The notes beneath the pieces are model-generated. The model was given only the letters and a program-made list of their open reading frames with translations. It was not told the origin of the DNA and did not search any database. A stretch of 64,000 nucleotides of DNA, from NCBI GenBank assembly GCA_030533445.1, contig JARPUW010000302.1, forward strand, positions 1 through 64,000, in the 5' to 3' direction. Below, one piece after another: positions 35,852 to 48,356 of this stretch (within the stretch, counting starts at the first letter, position 1; every line of letters starts with the position of its first letter). Both the position numbers and the translations under genes were made by a program. The DNA is from Cyprinodon diabolis (Eukaryota > Chordata > Actinopteri > Cyprinodontiformes > Cyprinodontidae).

Positions 35852-38552
35852 ATTATTATTATAATTCTCCCGTATACCCAAAACTTCGGCGCGTAACTAG
35901 TCCCGCACGGTTTGGCGGATCGGGCCCAAAGTTGGCACACGCGTCGGGACCAATGGGGTGATGTGTGCTTGTATAAAACTTTCTCATTAGTCCGAAGGTT
36001 TGCGAATTATTAGTGAAAACGTCGCAAAAAAATCCCATAGGAAATGAATGGGGAGAGGAAAAAAAAAGCATAAAAAACAGCACTTCACTGTGTCGGCATA
36101 CATTCACCTAGAAAAACAGTTTGAAGCTCAGTTTGTAGATAAATCCTTCGTCTATTTAAAACTGAAGACGGTATGTTGATAACTGCTACGGTTTTTGTAT
36201 AATCAGACCTCAAGCACCACAAAGTTTTAGCAAAATCCAGCCTGCTAGAGTGGAGCAACTGAAAAGCTAGAGTGTGAGGCAGGCGTTTTTTAAACACAAA
36301 AAAACATTTTAAACTCGCCCTCACGGCCACATATTTATAGCTAGAGTCACCATTTTTGGTCAGTTTGTAGACTGAAATCTCTGGACCCACACAATATCTT
36401 CGGAATTACGGTAGGATTAATACTTTTCCTTAAAAACCCTCCAGACCGACCTAAAGTCGATGAAAATCAGAGCCGTTTTTCATTGGTTTTGGAGCAGAAG
36501 AGGGGAGAAAAACGAATCAGACTATGTGTTTTAAACTCGTCATAAATATTTTTCTGAATGACACACATACACCAAAGTTGGCATAGTTGGAGTCGAAGGA
36601 TGACTGACGCTCACGGTGAAAAATTTTTTTGAATAACTCATACGGTTTTTGCTCAGCAGTCGTTTGTTCGGAGGACATTTTAAGCACCTGAAAGCTGAGT
36701 GACAGTGACCTGCTGCAGCTAGCTCAATTAGAAGCTTAGGTGTGATGAAACGTTTTTTCTTTTTCTTTCTCTTCCCATTCAGTTTGTAGATGACCTACAG
36801 CCATGAAAGTTACTCCAATCGAAGACAAGATATAGCTGTCGCTTAGATAAAAAGAATTTTTCAGATACCTTTTACGGTTTTTACTCAGCAGTCGTTTGTT
36901 CGGAGGGGTGCTTTAGCAGCTAAAAGGTGAGTGAGAGTGAGGTCCTGCAGTTAAAAGAAAGGGAGGAGCAGGTGGGCCAACCATTTTGTTTGTGCTTCGT
37001 TTTGGGTTGTGAAAGACCTACAGACATGAAGGTTACCCCAGTCTGAGACAAAGGATAGATGTTGCTTTCACTGAAAGAATTTTTCAGATATCTTTTACGG
37101 TTTTTGCTCAGCAGTCGTTTGTTCGGAGGGTAAGCACCTGGAAGCTAGCTGACAGTTAGCTTCTGCAGCAGCCTGCTAGAGTGCAGCTGCTGAAATCTTA
37201 GTGTGAGGCGGCCATTTTTTTCAGATCAAACATCTTATTCTCGCCCTCACGGCCACATATTTGGAGCTACAGTCACCATTTTTGGTCAGTTTGTAGACTG
37301 AAACCTCTGGACTCACACAATGTCTTCAGAATTACGGTAGGATTAATACTTTTCCTTAAAAACCCTCCAGACCAACCTAAAGTCGATGAGAGTTTCAGCC
37401 TTTCTCTATTCTTTTTGAGCTGAAGATGGGAGAGAAACGAATCAGACTATGTGTTTTCAACTCGTCATAAATATTTTTCTGAATGACACACATACACCAA
37501 AGTTGGTATAGTTGGAGTCGAAGGATTGCTGATGCTCATGGTGAAAATGTTTTTTGAATAACTCATACGGTTTTTGATCAGTAGTCGTTTGTTCGGTGCC
37601 GTTCTTCCCATACAAAAAAGCCTGGGAAGAAGAAACCAATAGTGAGTGCAGCTGTTGTCTGTGTCAGTGAGAGGCTCGTTAAGCGTTGTCAAGGTTACCA
37701 AGCTTCAAACAGATTTTACCTCTGCTGTTTTAAACAGCACATATTAATCTAATGGAGGGTGAAAGGACTGATTTAACATTGGGAAATGGATACTATATGA
37801 CTGCTGTCCATGACACTTCCCTTGCCACTCAGCACTGATAGACTTTCAAAATAAGACTCCAGGGACCCTACAAAATAAAAGCCTCTATATTTTTTACATA
37901 TATTTATTGCCCTATATGGCTCAACATTATGACCCAAACTCAACCCCGTTTTAGAGAATAGACTCTAGGAGACTGTTTAAAACACACCCTATAGCAAATT
38001 TCAAAATAAAAGCCTCCCATTTCCGCTTCATCTACTGCCCTAATAACATGGAAAAAGAGTGATTTAACAATTGGAAAGTAATCAACTATCATTGACGGGT
38101 CTGAACATTTTCCATAAACACAACTCTGTTGGACTTTCAAAATAAGACTCCAGCGACCCTACAAAATAAAAGCCTCTAGATTATACTAATGCATTAATTG
38201 ATGCAAATGGCTCAACATTATGACCCAAACTCTTCCAGGTTGTTTTTATTAGACTCTAGTGACCTTTTCAAAACACACCCCAGAGCAAATTTCACAATAA
38301 AAGTCTCCCATTTACTCTGTAATACAGCAACTATTCACCTAATAACATGGAAAACCAGTGATTTAACATTTGGAAATGGATTCTATATCACTGCTGGGCG
38401 TGACCCATCTTTTGATGCACATTCATGATAGACTTTCAAAATAAGACTACAAGGACTCTACAGAATAAAAGCCTCTTCCTTATACACACTCATACATTCT
38501 GGCATATTGCTCATTGCCATTGGTGATTTCATCACTGCAATGGCTCTTAGAA

Positions 38553-38753
38553 GGCGGGCGGAGCCCGCCAATGGTAACAGGCGGGCGGAGCCCGCCAAAG
38601 GTGATTACATCACTGCAATGGCTCTTAGCAGGCGGGCGGAGCCCGCCATTGGTGATTTCATCACTGCAATGGCTCTTAGAAGGCGGGCAGAGCCCGCCAT
38701 TGGTGATTTTTTTCTTCACTGAGATGGCTCCTAGCAGGCGGGCGAAGCCCGCC
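38553..38753 (+). repeat. GC hairpin array, 5 hairpins (unit 12)
   Basis: Standard five-hairpin form with 27-, 51-, 51- and 55-bp steps. Confidence 0.92.
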
Positions 38754-38877
38754 AACTGGGCTTTACCCACTGTGTTTCAATATGGACAACCCATATTACC
38801 CTTGTGCATCATACGCTGTGCACGTCTATTTCCCAGATTTCAGCACAAGTGGCACACAGCTCTCTTTGCCCATGAAC

Positions 38878-41800
38878 TTGCCCTCTTTCCTTCCCTCAGC
38901 AGCCCTCAAAGGCGTAAGCAGTTGGTCTGGGGAGCCCCGACGTCACTTGCCAGGGCCGTATTGGCCCGGTTCCCCAGACGGGCAGTAGGTGGCCCCCCTC
39001 AAAATTTCTTTAGAAATTTTCTAGTTATTATTATAATTCTCCCGTATACCCAAAACTTCGGCGCGTAACTAGTCCCGCACGGTTTGGCGGATCGGGCCCA
39101 AAGTTGGCACACGCGTCGGGACCAATGGGGTGATGTGTGCTTGTATAAAACTTTCTCATTAGTCCGAAGGTTTGCGAATTATTAGCGAAAACGTCGCAAA
39201 AAAATCCCATAGGAAATGAATGGGGAGAGGGAAAAAAAAGCATAAAAAACAGCACTTCACTGTGTCGGCATACATTCACCTAGAAAAACAGTTTGAAGCT
39301 CAGTTTGTAGATAAATCCTTCGTCTATTTAAAACTGAAGACGGTATGTTGATAACTGCTACGGTTTTTGTATAATCAGACCTCAAGCGCCACAAAGTTTT
39401 AGCAAAATCCAGCCTGCTAGAGTGGAGCAACTGAAAAGCTAGAGTGTGAGGCAGGCGTTTTTTAAACACAAAAAAACATTTTAAACTCGCCCTCACGGCC
39501 ACATATTTATAGCTAGAGTCACCATTTTTGGTCAGTTTGTAGACTGAAATCTCTGGACCCACACAATATCTTCGGAATTACGGTAGGATTAATACTTTTC
39601 CTTAAAAACCCTCCAGACCGACCTAAAGTCGATGAAAATCAGAGCCGTTTTTCATTGGTTTTGGAGCAGAAGAGGGGAGAAAAACGAATCAGACTATGTG
39701 TTTTAAACTCGTCGTAAATATTTTTCTGAATGACACACATACACCAAAGTTGGCAGAGTTGGAGTCGAAGGATGACTGACGCTCACGGTGAAAAAATTTT
39801 TTGAATAACTCATACGGTTTTTGCTCAGCAGTCGTTTGTTCGGAGGACATTTTAAGCACCTGAAAGCTGAGTGACAGTGACCTGCTGCAGCTAGCTCAAT
39901 TAGAAGCTTAGGTGTGATGAAACGTTTTTTCTTTTTCTTTCTCTTCCCGTTCAGTTTGTAGATGACCTACAGCCATGAAAGTTACTCCAATTGAAGACAA
40001 GATATAGCTGTCGCTTAGATAAAAAGAATTTTTCAGATACCTTTTACGGTTTTTACTCAGCAGTCGTTTGTTCGGAGGGGTGCTTTAGCAGCTAAAAGGT
40101 GAGTGAGAGTGAGGTCCTGCAGTTCAAACAAAGGGAGGAGCAGGTGGGCCAACCATTTTGTTTGTGCTTCGTTTTGGGTTGTGAAAGACCTACAGACATG
40201 AAGGTTACCCCAGTCTGAGACAAAGGATAGATGTTGCTTTCACTGAAAGAATTTTTCAGATATCTTTTACGGTTTTTGCTCAGCAGTCGTTTGTTCGGAG
40301 GGTAAGCACCTGGAAGCTAGCTGACAGTTAGCTTCTGCAGCAGCCTGCTAGAGTGCAGCTGCTGAAATTTAGTGTGAGGCGGCCATTTTTTTAAGATCAA
40401 ACATCTTATTCTCGCCCTCACGGCCACATATTTGGAGCTACAGTCACCATTTTTGGTCAGTTTGTAGACTGAAACCTCTGGACTCACACAATGTCTTCGG
40501 AATTACGGTAGGATTAATACTTTTCCTTAAAAACCCTCCAGACCAACCTAAAGTCGATGAGTTTCAGCCTTTCTCCATTCTTTTTGAGCTGAAGATGGGA
40601 GAGAAACGAATCAGACTATGTGTTTTCAAGTCGTCATAAATATTGTTCTGAATGACACACATACACCAAAGTTGGTATAGTTGGAGTCGAAGGATTGCTG
40701 ATGCTCATGGTGAAAATGTTTTTTGAATAACTCATACGGTTTTTGATCAGTAGTCGTTTGTTCGGTGCCGTTCTTCCTATACAAAAAAGCCTGGGAAGAA
40801 GAAACGAATAGTGAGTGCAGCTGTTGTCTGTGTCAGTGAGAGGCTCGTTAAGCGTTGTCAAGGTTACCAAGCTTCAAACAGATTTTACCTCTGCTGTTTT
40901 AAACAGCACATATTAATCTAATGGAGGGTGAAAGGACTGATTTAACATTGGGAAATGGATACTATATGACTGCTGTCCATGACACTTCCCTTGCCACTCA
41001 GCACTGATAGACTTTCAAAATAAGACTCCAGGGACCCTACAAAATAAAAGCCTCTATATTTTTTACATATATTTATTGCTCTATATGGCTCAACATTATG
41101 ACCCAAACTCAACCCCGTTTTAGAGAATAGACTCTAGGAGACTGTTTAAAACACACCCTATAGCAAATTTCAAAATAAAAGCCTCCCATTTCCGCTTCAT
41201 CTACTGCCCTAATAACATGGAAAAAGAGTGATTTAATGATTGGAAAGTAATCAACTATCATTGACGGGTCTGAACATTTTCTATAAACACAACTCTGTTG
41301 GACTTTCAAAATAAGACTCCAGGGACCCTACAAAATAAAAGCCTCTAGATTATAGTAATGCATTAATTGATGCAAATGGCTCAACATTATGACCCAAACT
41401 CTTCCAGGTTGTTTTTATTAGACTCTAGTGACCTTTTCAAAACACACCCCAGAGCAAATTTCACAATAAAAGTCTCCCATTTACTCTGTAATACAGCAAC
41501 TATTCACCTAATAACATGGAAAACCAGTGATTTAACATTTGGAAATGGATTCTATATCACTGCTGGGCGTGACCCATCTTTTGATGCACATTCATGATAG
41601 ACTTTCAAAATAAGACTACAAGGACTCTACAGAATAAAAGCCTCTTCCTTATACACACTCATACATTCTGGCATATTGCTCATTGCCATTGGTGATTTCA
41701 TCACTGCAATGGCTCTTAGAAGGCGGGCGTAGCCCGCCAATGGTAACAGGCGGGCGGAGCCCGCCAAAGGTGATTACATCACTGCAATGGCTCTTAGCAG

Positions 41801-42046
41801 GCGGGCGGAGCCCGCCATTGGTGATTTCATCACTGCAATGGCTCTTAGAAGGCGGGCAGAGCCCGCCATTGGTGATTTTTTTCTTCACTGAGATGGCTCC
41901 TAGCAGGCGGGCGAAGCCCGCCAACTGGGCTTTACCCACTGTGTTTCAATATGGACAACCCATATTACCCTTGTGCATCATACGCTGTGCACGTCTATTT
42001 CCCAGATTTCAGCACAAGTGGCACACAGCTCTCTTTGCCCATGAAC
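38878..42046 (+). repeat. Macrosatellite unit 13 (class A/C chimera, 3169 bp)
   Basis: At 40552-40650 it has class A markers (AAGTCGATGAGTTTC, AAGTCGTCATAAATATTG). From about 41077 onward it has TTATTGCTCTATATGG and GATTATAGTAATG, typical of class C, and it ends in the TTGCCC boundary form that no other class A unit precedes. A switch between about 40,650 and 41,077 is indicated. Private sites include ACTCGTCGTAAAT near 39708 and ATTTAATGAT near 41231. Confidence 0.9.
41722..41922 (+). repeat. GC hairpin array, 5 hairpins (unit 13)
   Basis: Five-hairpin form; the first hairpin has a GTA loop (GGCGGGC-GTA-GCCCGCC), a private loop change that leaves both arms intact. Confidence 0.92.
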
Positions 42047-45000
42047 TTGCCCTCTTTCCTTCCCTCAGCAGCCCTCAAAGGCGTAAGCAGTTGGTCTGGG
42101 GAGCCCCGACGTCACTTGCCAGGGCCGTATTGGCCCGGTTCCCCAGACGGGCAGTAGGTGGCCCCCCTCAAAATTTCTTTAGAAATTTTCTAGTTATTAT
42201 TATAATTCTCCCGTATACCCAAAACTTCGGCGCGTAACTAGTCCCGCACGGTTTGGCGGATCGGGCCCAAAGTTGGCACACGCGTCGGGACCAATGGGGT
42301 GATGTGTGCTTGTATAAAACTTTCTCATTAGTCCGAAGGTTTGCGAATTATTAGCGAAAACGTCGCAAAAAAATCCCATAGGAAATGAATGGGGAGAGGA
42401 AAAAAAAAGCATAAAAAACAGCACTTCACTGTGTCGGCATACATTCACCTAGAAAAACAGTTTGAAGCTCAGTTTGTAGATAAATCCTTCGTCTATTTAA
42501 AACTGAAGACGGTATGTTGATAACTGCTACGGTTTTTGTATAATCAGACCTCAAGCGCCACAAAGTTTTAGCAAAATCCAGCCTGCTAGAGTGGAGCAAC
42601 TGAAAAGCTAGAGTGTGAGGCAGGCGTTTTTTAAACACAAAAAAACATTTTAAACTCGCCCTCACGGCCACATATTTATAGCTAGAGTCACCATTTTTGG
42701 TCAGTTTGTAGACTGAAATCTCTGGACCCACACAATATCTTCGGAATTACGGTAGGATTAATACTTTTCCTTAAAAACCCTCCAGACCGACCTAAAGTCG
42801 ATGAAAATCAGAGCCGTTTTTCATTGGTTTTGGAGCAGAAGAGGGGAGAAAAACGAATCCGACTATGTGTTTTAAACTCGTCATAAATATTTTTCTGAAT
42901 GACACACATACACCAAAGTTGGCATAGTTGGAGTCGAAGGATGACTGACGCTCACGGTGAAAAAATTTTTTGAATAACTCATACGGTTTTTGCTCAGCAG
43001 TCGTTTGTTCGGAGGACATTTTAAGCACCTGAAAGCTGAGTGACAGTGACCTGCTGCAGCTAGCTCAATTAGAAGCTTAGGTGTGATGAAACGTTTTTTC
43101 TTTTTCTTTCTCTTCCCATTCAGTTTGTAGATGACCTACAGCCATGAAAGTTACTCCAATTGAAGACAAGATATAGCTGTCGCTTAGATAAAAAGAATTT
43201 TTCAGATACCTTTTACGGTTTTTACTCAGCAGTCGTTTGTTCGGAGGGGTGCTTTAGCAGCTAAAAGGTGAGTGAGAGTGAGGTCCTGCAGTTCAAACAA
43301 AGGGAGGAGCAGGTGGGCCAACCATTTTGTTTGTGCTTCGTTTTGGGTTGTGAAAGACCTACAGACATGAAGGTTACCCCAGTCTGAGACAAAGGATAGA
43401 TGTTGCTTTCACTGAAAGAATTTTTCAGATATCTTTTACGGTTTTTGCTCAGCAGTCGTTTGTTCGGAGGGTAAGCACCTGGAAGCTAGCTGACAGTTAG
43501 CTTCTGCAGCAGCCTGCTAGAGTGCAGCTGCTGAAATCTTAGTGTGAGGCGGCCATTTTTTAAGATCAAACATCTTATTCTCGCCCTCACGGCCACATAT
43601 TTGGAGCTACAGTCACCATTTTTGGTCAGTTTGTAGACTGAAACCTCTGGACTCACACAATGTCTTCGGAATTACGGTAGGATTAATACTTTGCCTTAAA
43701 AACCCTCCAGACCAACCTAAAGTGGATGAGAGTTTCAGCCTTTCTCCATTCTTTTTGAGCTGAAGATGGGAGAAAAACGAATCAGACTATGTGTTTTCAA
43801 CTCGTCATAAATATTTTTCTGAATGACACACATACACCAAAGTTGGTATAGTTGGAGTCGAAGGATTGCTGATGCTCATGGTGAAAATGTTTTTTGAATA
43901 ACTCATACGGTTTTTGATCAGTAGTCGTTTGTTCGGTGCCGTTCTTCCCATACAAAAAAGCCTGGGAAGAAGAAACCAATAGTGAGTGCAGCTGTTGTCT
44001 GTGTCAGTGAGAGGCTCGTTAAGCGTTGTCAAGGTTACCAAGCTTCAAACAGATTTTACCTCTGCTGTTTTAAACAGCACATATTAATCTAATGGAGGGT
44101 GAAAGGACTGATTTAACATTGGGAAATGGATACTATATGACTGCTGTACATGACACTTCCCTTGCCACTCAGCACTGATAGACTTTCAAAATAAGACTCC
44201 AGGGACCCTACAAAATAAAAGCCTCTATATTTTTTACATATATTTATTGCTCTATATGGCTCAACATTATGACCCAAACTCAACCCCGTTTTAGAGAATA
44301 GACTCTAGGAGACTGTTTAAAACACACCCTATAGCAAATTTCAAAATAAAAGCCTCCCATTTCCGCTTCATCTACTGCCCTAATAACATGGAAAAAGAGT
44401 GATTTAACGATTGGAAAGTAATCAACTATCATTGACGGGTCTGAACATTTTCTATAAACACAACTCTGTTGGACTTTCAAAATAAGACTCCAGGGACCCT
44501 ACAAAATAAAAGCCTCTAGATTATAGTAATGCATTAATTGATGCAAATGGCTCAACATTATGACCCAAACTCTTCCAGGTTGTTTTTATTAGACTCTAGT
44601 GACCTTTTCAAAACACACCCCAGAGCAAATTTCACAATAAAAGTCTCCCATTTACTCTGTAATACAGCAACTATTCACCTAATAACATGGAAAACCAGTG
44701 ATTTAACATTTGGAAATGGATTCTATATCACTGCTGGGCGTGACCCATCTTTTGATGCACATTCATGATAGACTTTCAAAATAAGACTACAAGGACTCTA
44801 CAGAATAAAAGCCTCTTCCTTATACACACTCATACATTCTGGCATATTGCTCATTGCCATTGGTGATTTCATCACTGCAATGGCTCTTAGAAGGCGGGCG
44901 GAGCCCGCCAATGGTAACAGGCGGGCGGAGCCCGCCAAAGGTGATTACATCACTGCAATGGCTCTTAGCAGGCGGGCGGAGCCCGCCATTGGTGATTTCA

Positions 45001-45217
45001 TCACTGCAATGGCTCTTAGAAGGCGGGCAGAGCCCGCCATTGGTGATTTTTTTCTTCACTGAGATGGCTCCTAGCAGGCGGGCGAAGCCCGCCAACTGGG
45101 CTTTACCCACTGTGTTTCAATATGGACAACCCATATTACCCTTGTGCATCATACTCTGTGCACGTCTATTTCCCAGATTTCAGCACAAGTGGCACACAGC
45201 TCTCTTTGCCCATGAAC
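42047..45217 (+). repeat. Macrosatellite unit 14 (class C, 3171 bp)
   Basis: The only class C unit with no 66-bp minisatellite. Downstream of that site it matches unit 5 at offset 28,992, including CATACTCTGTGC. It opens the fourth C-A-B trimer. Confidence 0.95.
44893..45093 (+). repeat. GC hairpin array, 5 hairpins (unit 14)
   Basis: Same form as units 1 and 5, with the 27-bp step retained. Confidence 0.92.
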
Positions 45218-48200
45218 TTGCCCTCTTTCCTTCCCTCAGCAGCCCTCAAAGGCGTAAGCAGTTGGTCTGGGGAGCCCCGACGTCACTTGCCAGGGCCGTA
45301 TTGGCCCGGTTCCCCAGACGGGCAGTAGGTGGCCCCCCTCAAAATTTCTTTAGAAATTTTCTAGTTATTATAGTTCTCCTCGCCACCCAAAACTTCGGCA
45401 CGTAACTAGTCCCGCACGGTTTGGCGGATCGGGCCCAAAGTTGGCACACGCGTCGGGACCAATGGTGCGATGCGTGCTTGTATAAAACTTTCTCATTAGT
45501 CCGAAGGTTTGCGAATTATTAGCGAAAACGTCGCAAAAAAATCCCATAGGAAATGAATGGGGAGAGGGAAAAAAAAGCATAAAAAACAGCGCTTCACTGT
45601 GTCGGCATACATTCACCTAGAAAAACAGTTTAAAGCTCAGTTTGTAGATAAATCCTTCGTCTATTTAAAACTGAAGACGGTATGTTGATAACTGCTATGG
45701 TTTTTGTATAATCAGACCTCAAGCGCCACAAAGTTTTAGCAAAATCCAGCCTGCTAGAGTGGAGCAACTGAAAAGCTAGAGTGTGAGGCAGGCGTTTTTT
45801 AAACACAAAAAAACATTTTAAACTCGCCCTCACGGCCACATATTTATAGCTAGAGTCACCATTTTTGGTCAGTTTGTAGACTGAAATCTCTGGACCCACA
45901 CAATGTCTTCGGAATTACGGTAGGATTAATACTTTTCCTTAAAAACCCTCCAGACCGACCTAAAGTCGATGAAAATCAGAGCCGTTTTTCATTGGTTTTG
46001 GAGCAGAAGAGGGGAGAAAAACGAATCAGACTATGTGTTTTAAACTCGTCATAAATATTTTTCTGAATGACACACATACACCAAAGTTGGCATAGTTGGA
46101 GTCGAAGGATGACTGACGCTCACGGTGAAAAAATTTTTTGAATAACTCATACGGTTTTTGCTCAGCAGTCGTTTGTTCGGAGGACATTTTAAGCACCTGA
46201 AAGCTGAGTGACAGTGACCTGCTGCAGCTAGCTCAATTAGAAGCTTAGGTGTGATGAAACGTTTTTTCTTTTTCTTTCTCTTCCCATTCAGTTTGTAGAT
46301 GACCTACAGCCATGAAAGTTACTCCAATTGAAGACAAGATATAGCTGTCGCTTAGATAAAAAGAATTTTTCAGATACCTTTTACGGTTTTTACTCAGCAG
46401 TCGTTTGTTCGGAGGGGTGCTTTAGCAGCTAAAAGGTGAGTGAGAGTGAGGTCCTGCAGTTCAAACAAAGGGAGGAGCAGGTGGGCCAACCATTTTGTTT
46501 GTGCTTCGTTTTGGGTTGTGAAAGACCTACAGACATGAAGGTTACCCCAGTCTGAGACAAAGGATAGATGTTGCCTTCACTGAAAGAATTTTTCAGATAT
46601 CTTTTACGGTTTTTGCTCAGCAGTCGTTTGTTCGGAGGGTAAGCACCTGGAAGCTAGCTGACAGTTAGCTTCTGCAGCAGCCTGCTAGAGTGCAGCTGCT
46701 GAAATCTTAGTGTGAGGCGGCCATTTTTTTAAGATCAAACATCTTATTCTCGCCCTCACGGCCACATATTTGGAGCTACAGTCACCATTTTTGGTCAGTT
46801 TGTAGACTGAAACCTCTGGACTCACACAATGTCTTCGGAATTACGGTAGGATTAATACTTTTCCTTAAAAACCCTCCAGACCAACCTAAAGTCGATGAGT
46901 TTCAGCCTTTCTCCATTCTTTTTGAGCTGAAGATGGGAGAGAAACGAATCAGACTATGTGTTTTCAAGTCGTCATAAATATTGTTCTGAATGACACACAT
47001 ACACCAAAGTTGGTATAGTTGGAGTCGAAGGATTGCTGATGCTCATGGTGAAAATGTTTTTTTAATAACTGATACGGTTTTTGATCAGTAGTCGTTTGTT
47101 CGGTGCCGTTCTTCCCATACAAAAAAGCCTGGGAAGAAGAAACCAATAGTGAGTGCAGCTGTTGTCTGTGTCAGTGAGAGGCTCGTTAAGCGTTGTCAAG
47201 GTTACCAAGCTTCAAACAGATTTTACCTCTGCTGTTTTAAACAGCACATATTAATCTAATGGAGGGTGAAAGGACTGATTTAACATTGGGAAATGGATAC
47301 TATATGACTGCTGTCCATGACACTTCCCTTGCCACTCAGCACTGATAGACTTTCAAAATAAGACTCCAGGGACCCTACAAAATAAAAGCCTCTATATTTT
47401 TTACATATATTTATTGCCCTATATGGCTCAATATTATGACCCAAACTCAACCCCGTTTTAGAGAATAGACTCTAGGAGACTGTTTAAAACACACCCTATA
47501 GCAAATTTCAAAATAAAAGCCTCCCATTTCCGCTTCATCTACTGCCCTAATAACATGGAAAAAGAGTGATTTAACGATTGGAAAGTAATCAACTATCATT
47601 GACGGGTCTGAACATTTTCTATAAACACAACTCTGTTGGACTTTCAAAATAAGACTCCAGCGACCCTACAAAATAAAAGCCTCTAGATTATACTAATGCA
47701 TTAATTGATGCAAATGGCTCAACATTATGACCCAAACTCTTCCAGGTTGTTTTTATTAGACTCTAGTGACCTTTTCAAAACACACCCAGAGCAAATTTCA
47801 CAATAAAAGTCTCCCATTTACTCTGTAATACAGCAACTATTCACCTAATAACATGGAAAACCAGTGATTTAACATTTGGAAATTGATTCTATATAACTGC
47901 TGGGCATGACCCATCTTTAGATGCACTTCCATGATAGACTTTCAAAATAAGACTCCAGGGACTCTACAGAATAAAAGCCTCTTCCTTATACACACTCATA
48001 CATTCTGGCATATTGCTCATTGCCATTTGTAATTTCATCACTGCAATGGCTCTTAGAAGGCGGGCGGAGCCCGCCATTGGTGATTTCATCACTGCAATGG
48101 CTCTTAGAAGGCGGGCGGAGCCCGCCATTGGTGATTTCATCACTGCAATGGCTCTTAGCAGGCGGGCAGAGCCCGCCATTGGTGATTTTTTTCATCGCTG

Positions 48201-48356
48201 CAAGGGCTCCTAGCAGGCGGGCGGAGCCCACCAACTGAGCTTTACCCACTGCGGTTCAATATGGACAACCCATATTACCCTTTTACATCATACGCTGTGC
48301 ACGTCTATTTCCCAGATTTCAGCACAAGTGGCACACAGCTCTCTTTGCCCATGACC
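45218..48356 (+). repeat. Macrosatellite unit 15 (class A, 3139 bp)
   Basis: Same length as unit 4 and shares its unusual junction (TTATTATAGTTCTCCTCGCC near 45365), CAATGGTGCGATGCGTGC, TTTTTTTAATAACTGATACGG and TACCCTTTTACATCATACG, all at an offset of 35,368 bp. Confidence 0.95.
48059..48232 (+). repeat. GC hairpin array, 4 hairpins (unit 15)
   Basis: Class A four-hairpin form, matching unit 4 at offset 35,368. Confidence 0.92.

Larger units (their letters stand above)
35571..38877 (+). repeat. Macrosatellite unit 12 (class B, 3307 bp)
   Basis: Two 66-bp copies. Private CpG losses lie at 36014 (TAGTGAAAAC), 36216 (CAAGCACCAC), 37328 (TCTTCAGAATT) and 38069 (TTTAACAATTGG). Near 36951 it reads GCAGTTAAAAGAAAGGG where other units have GCAGTTCAAACAAAGGG. 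Confidence 0.95.
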
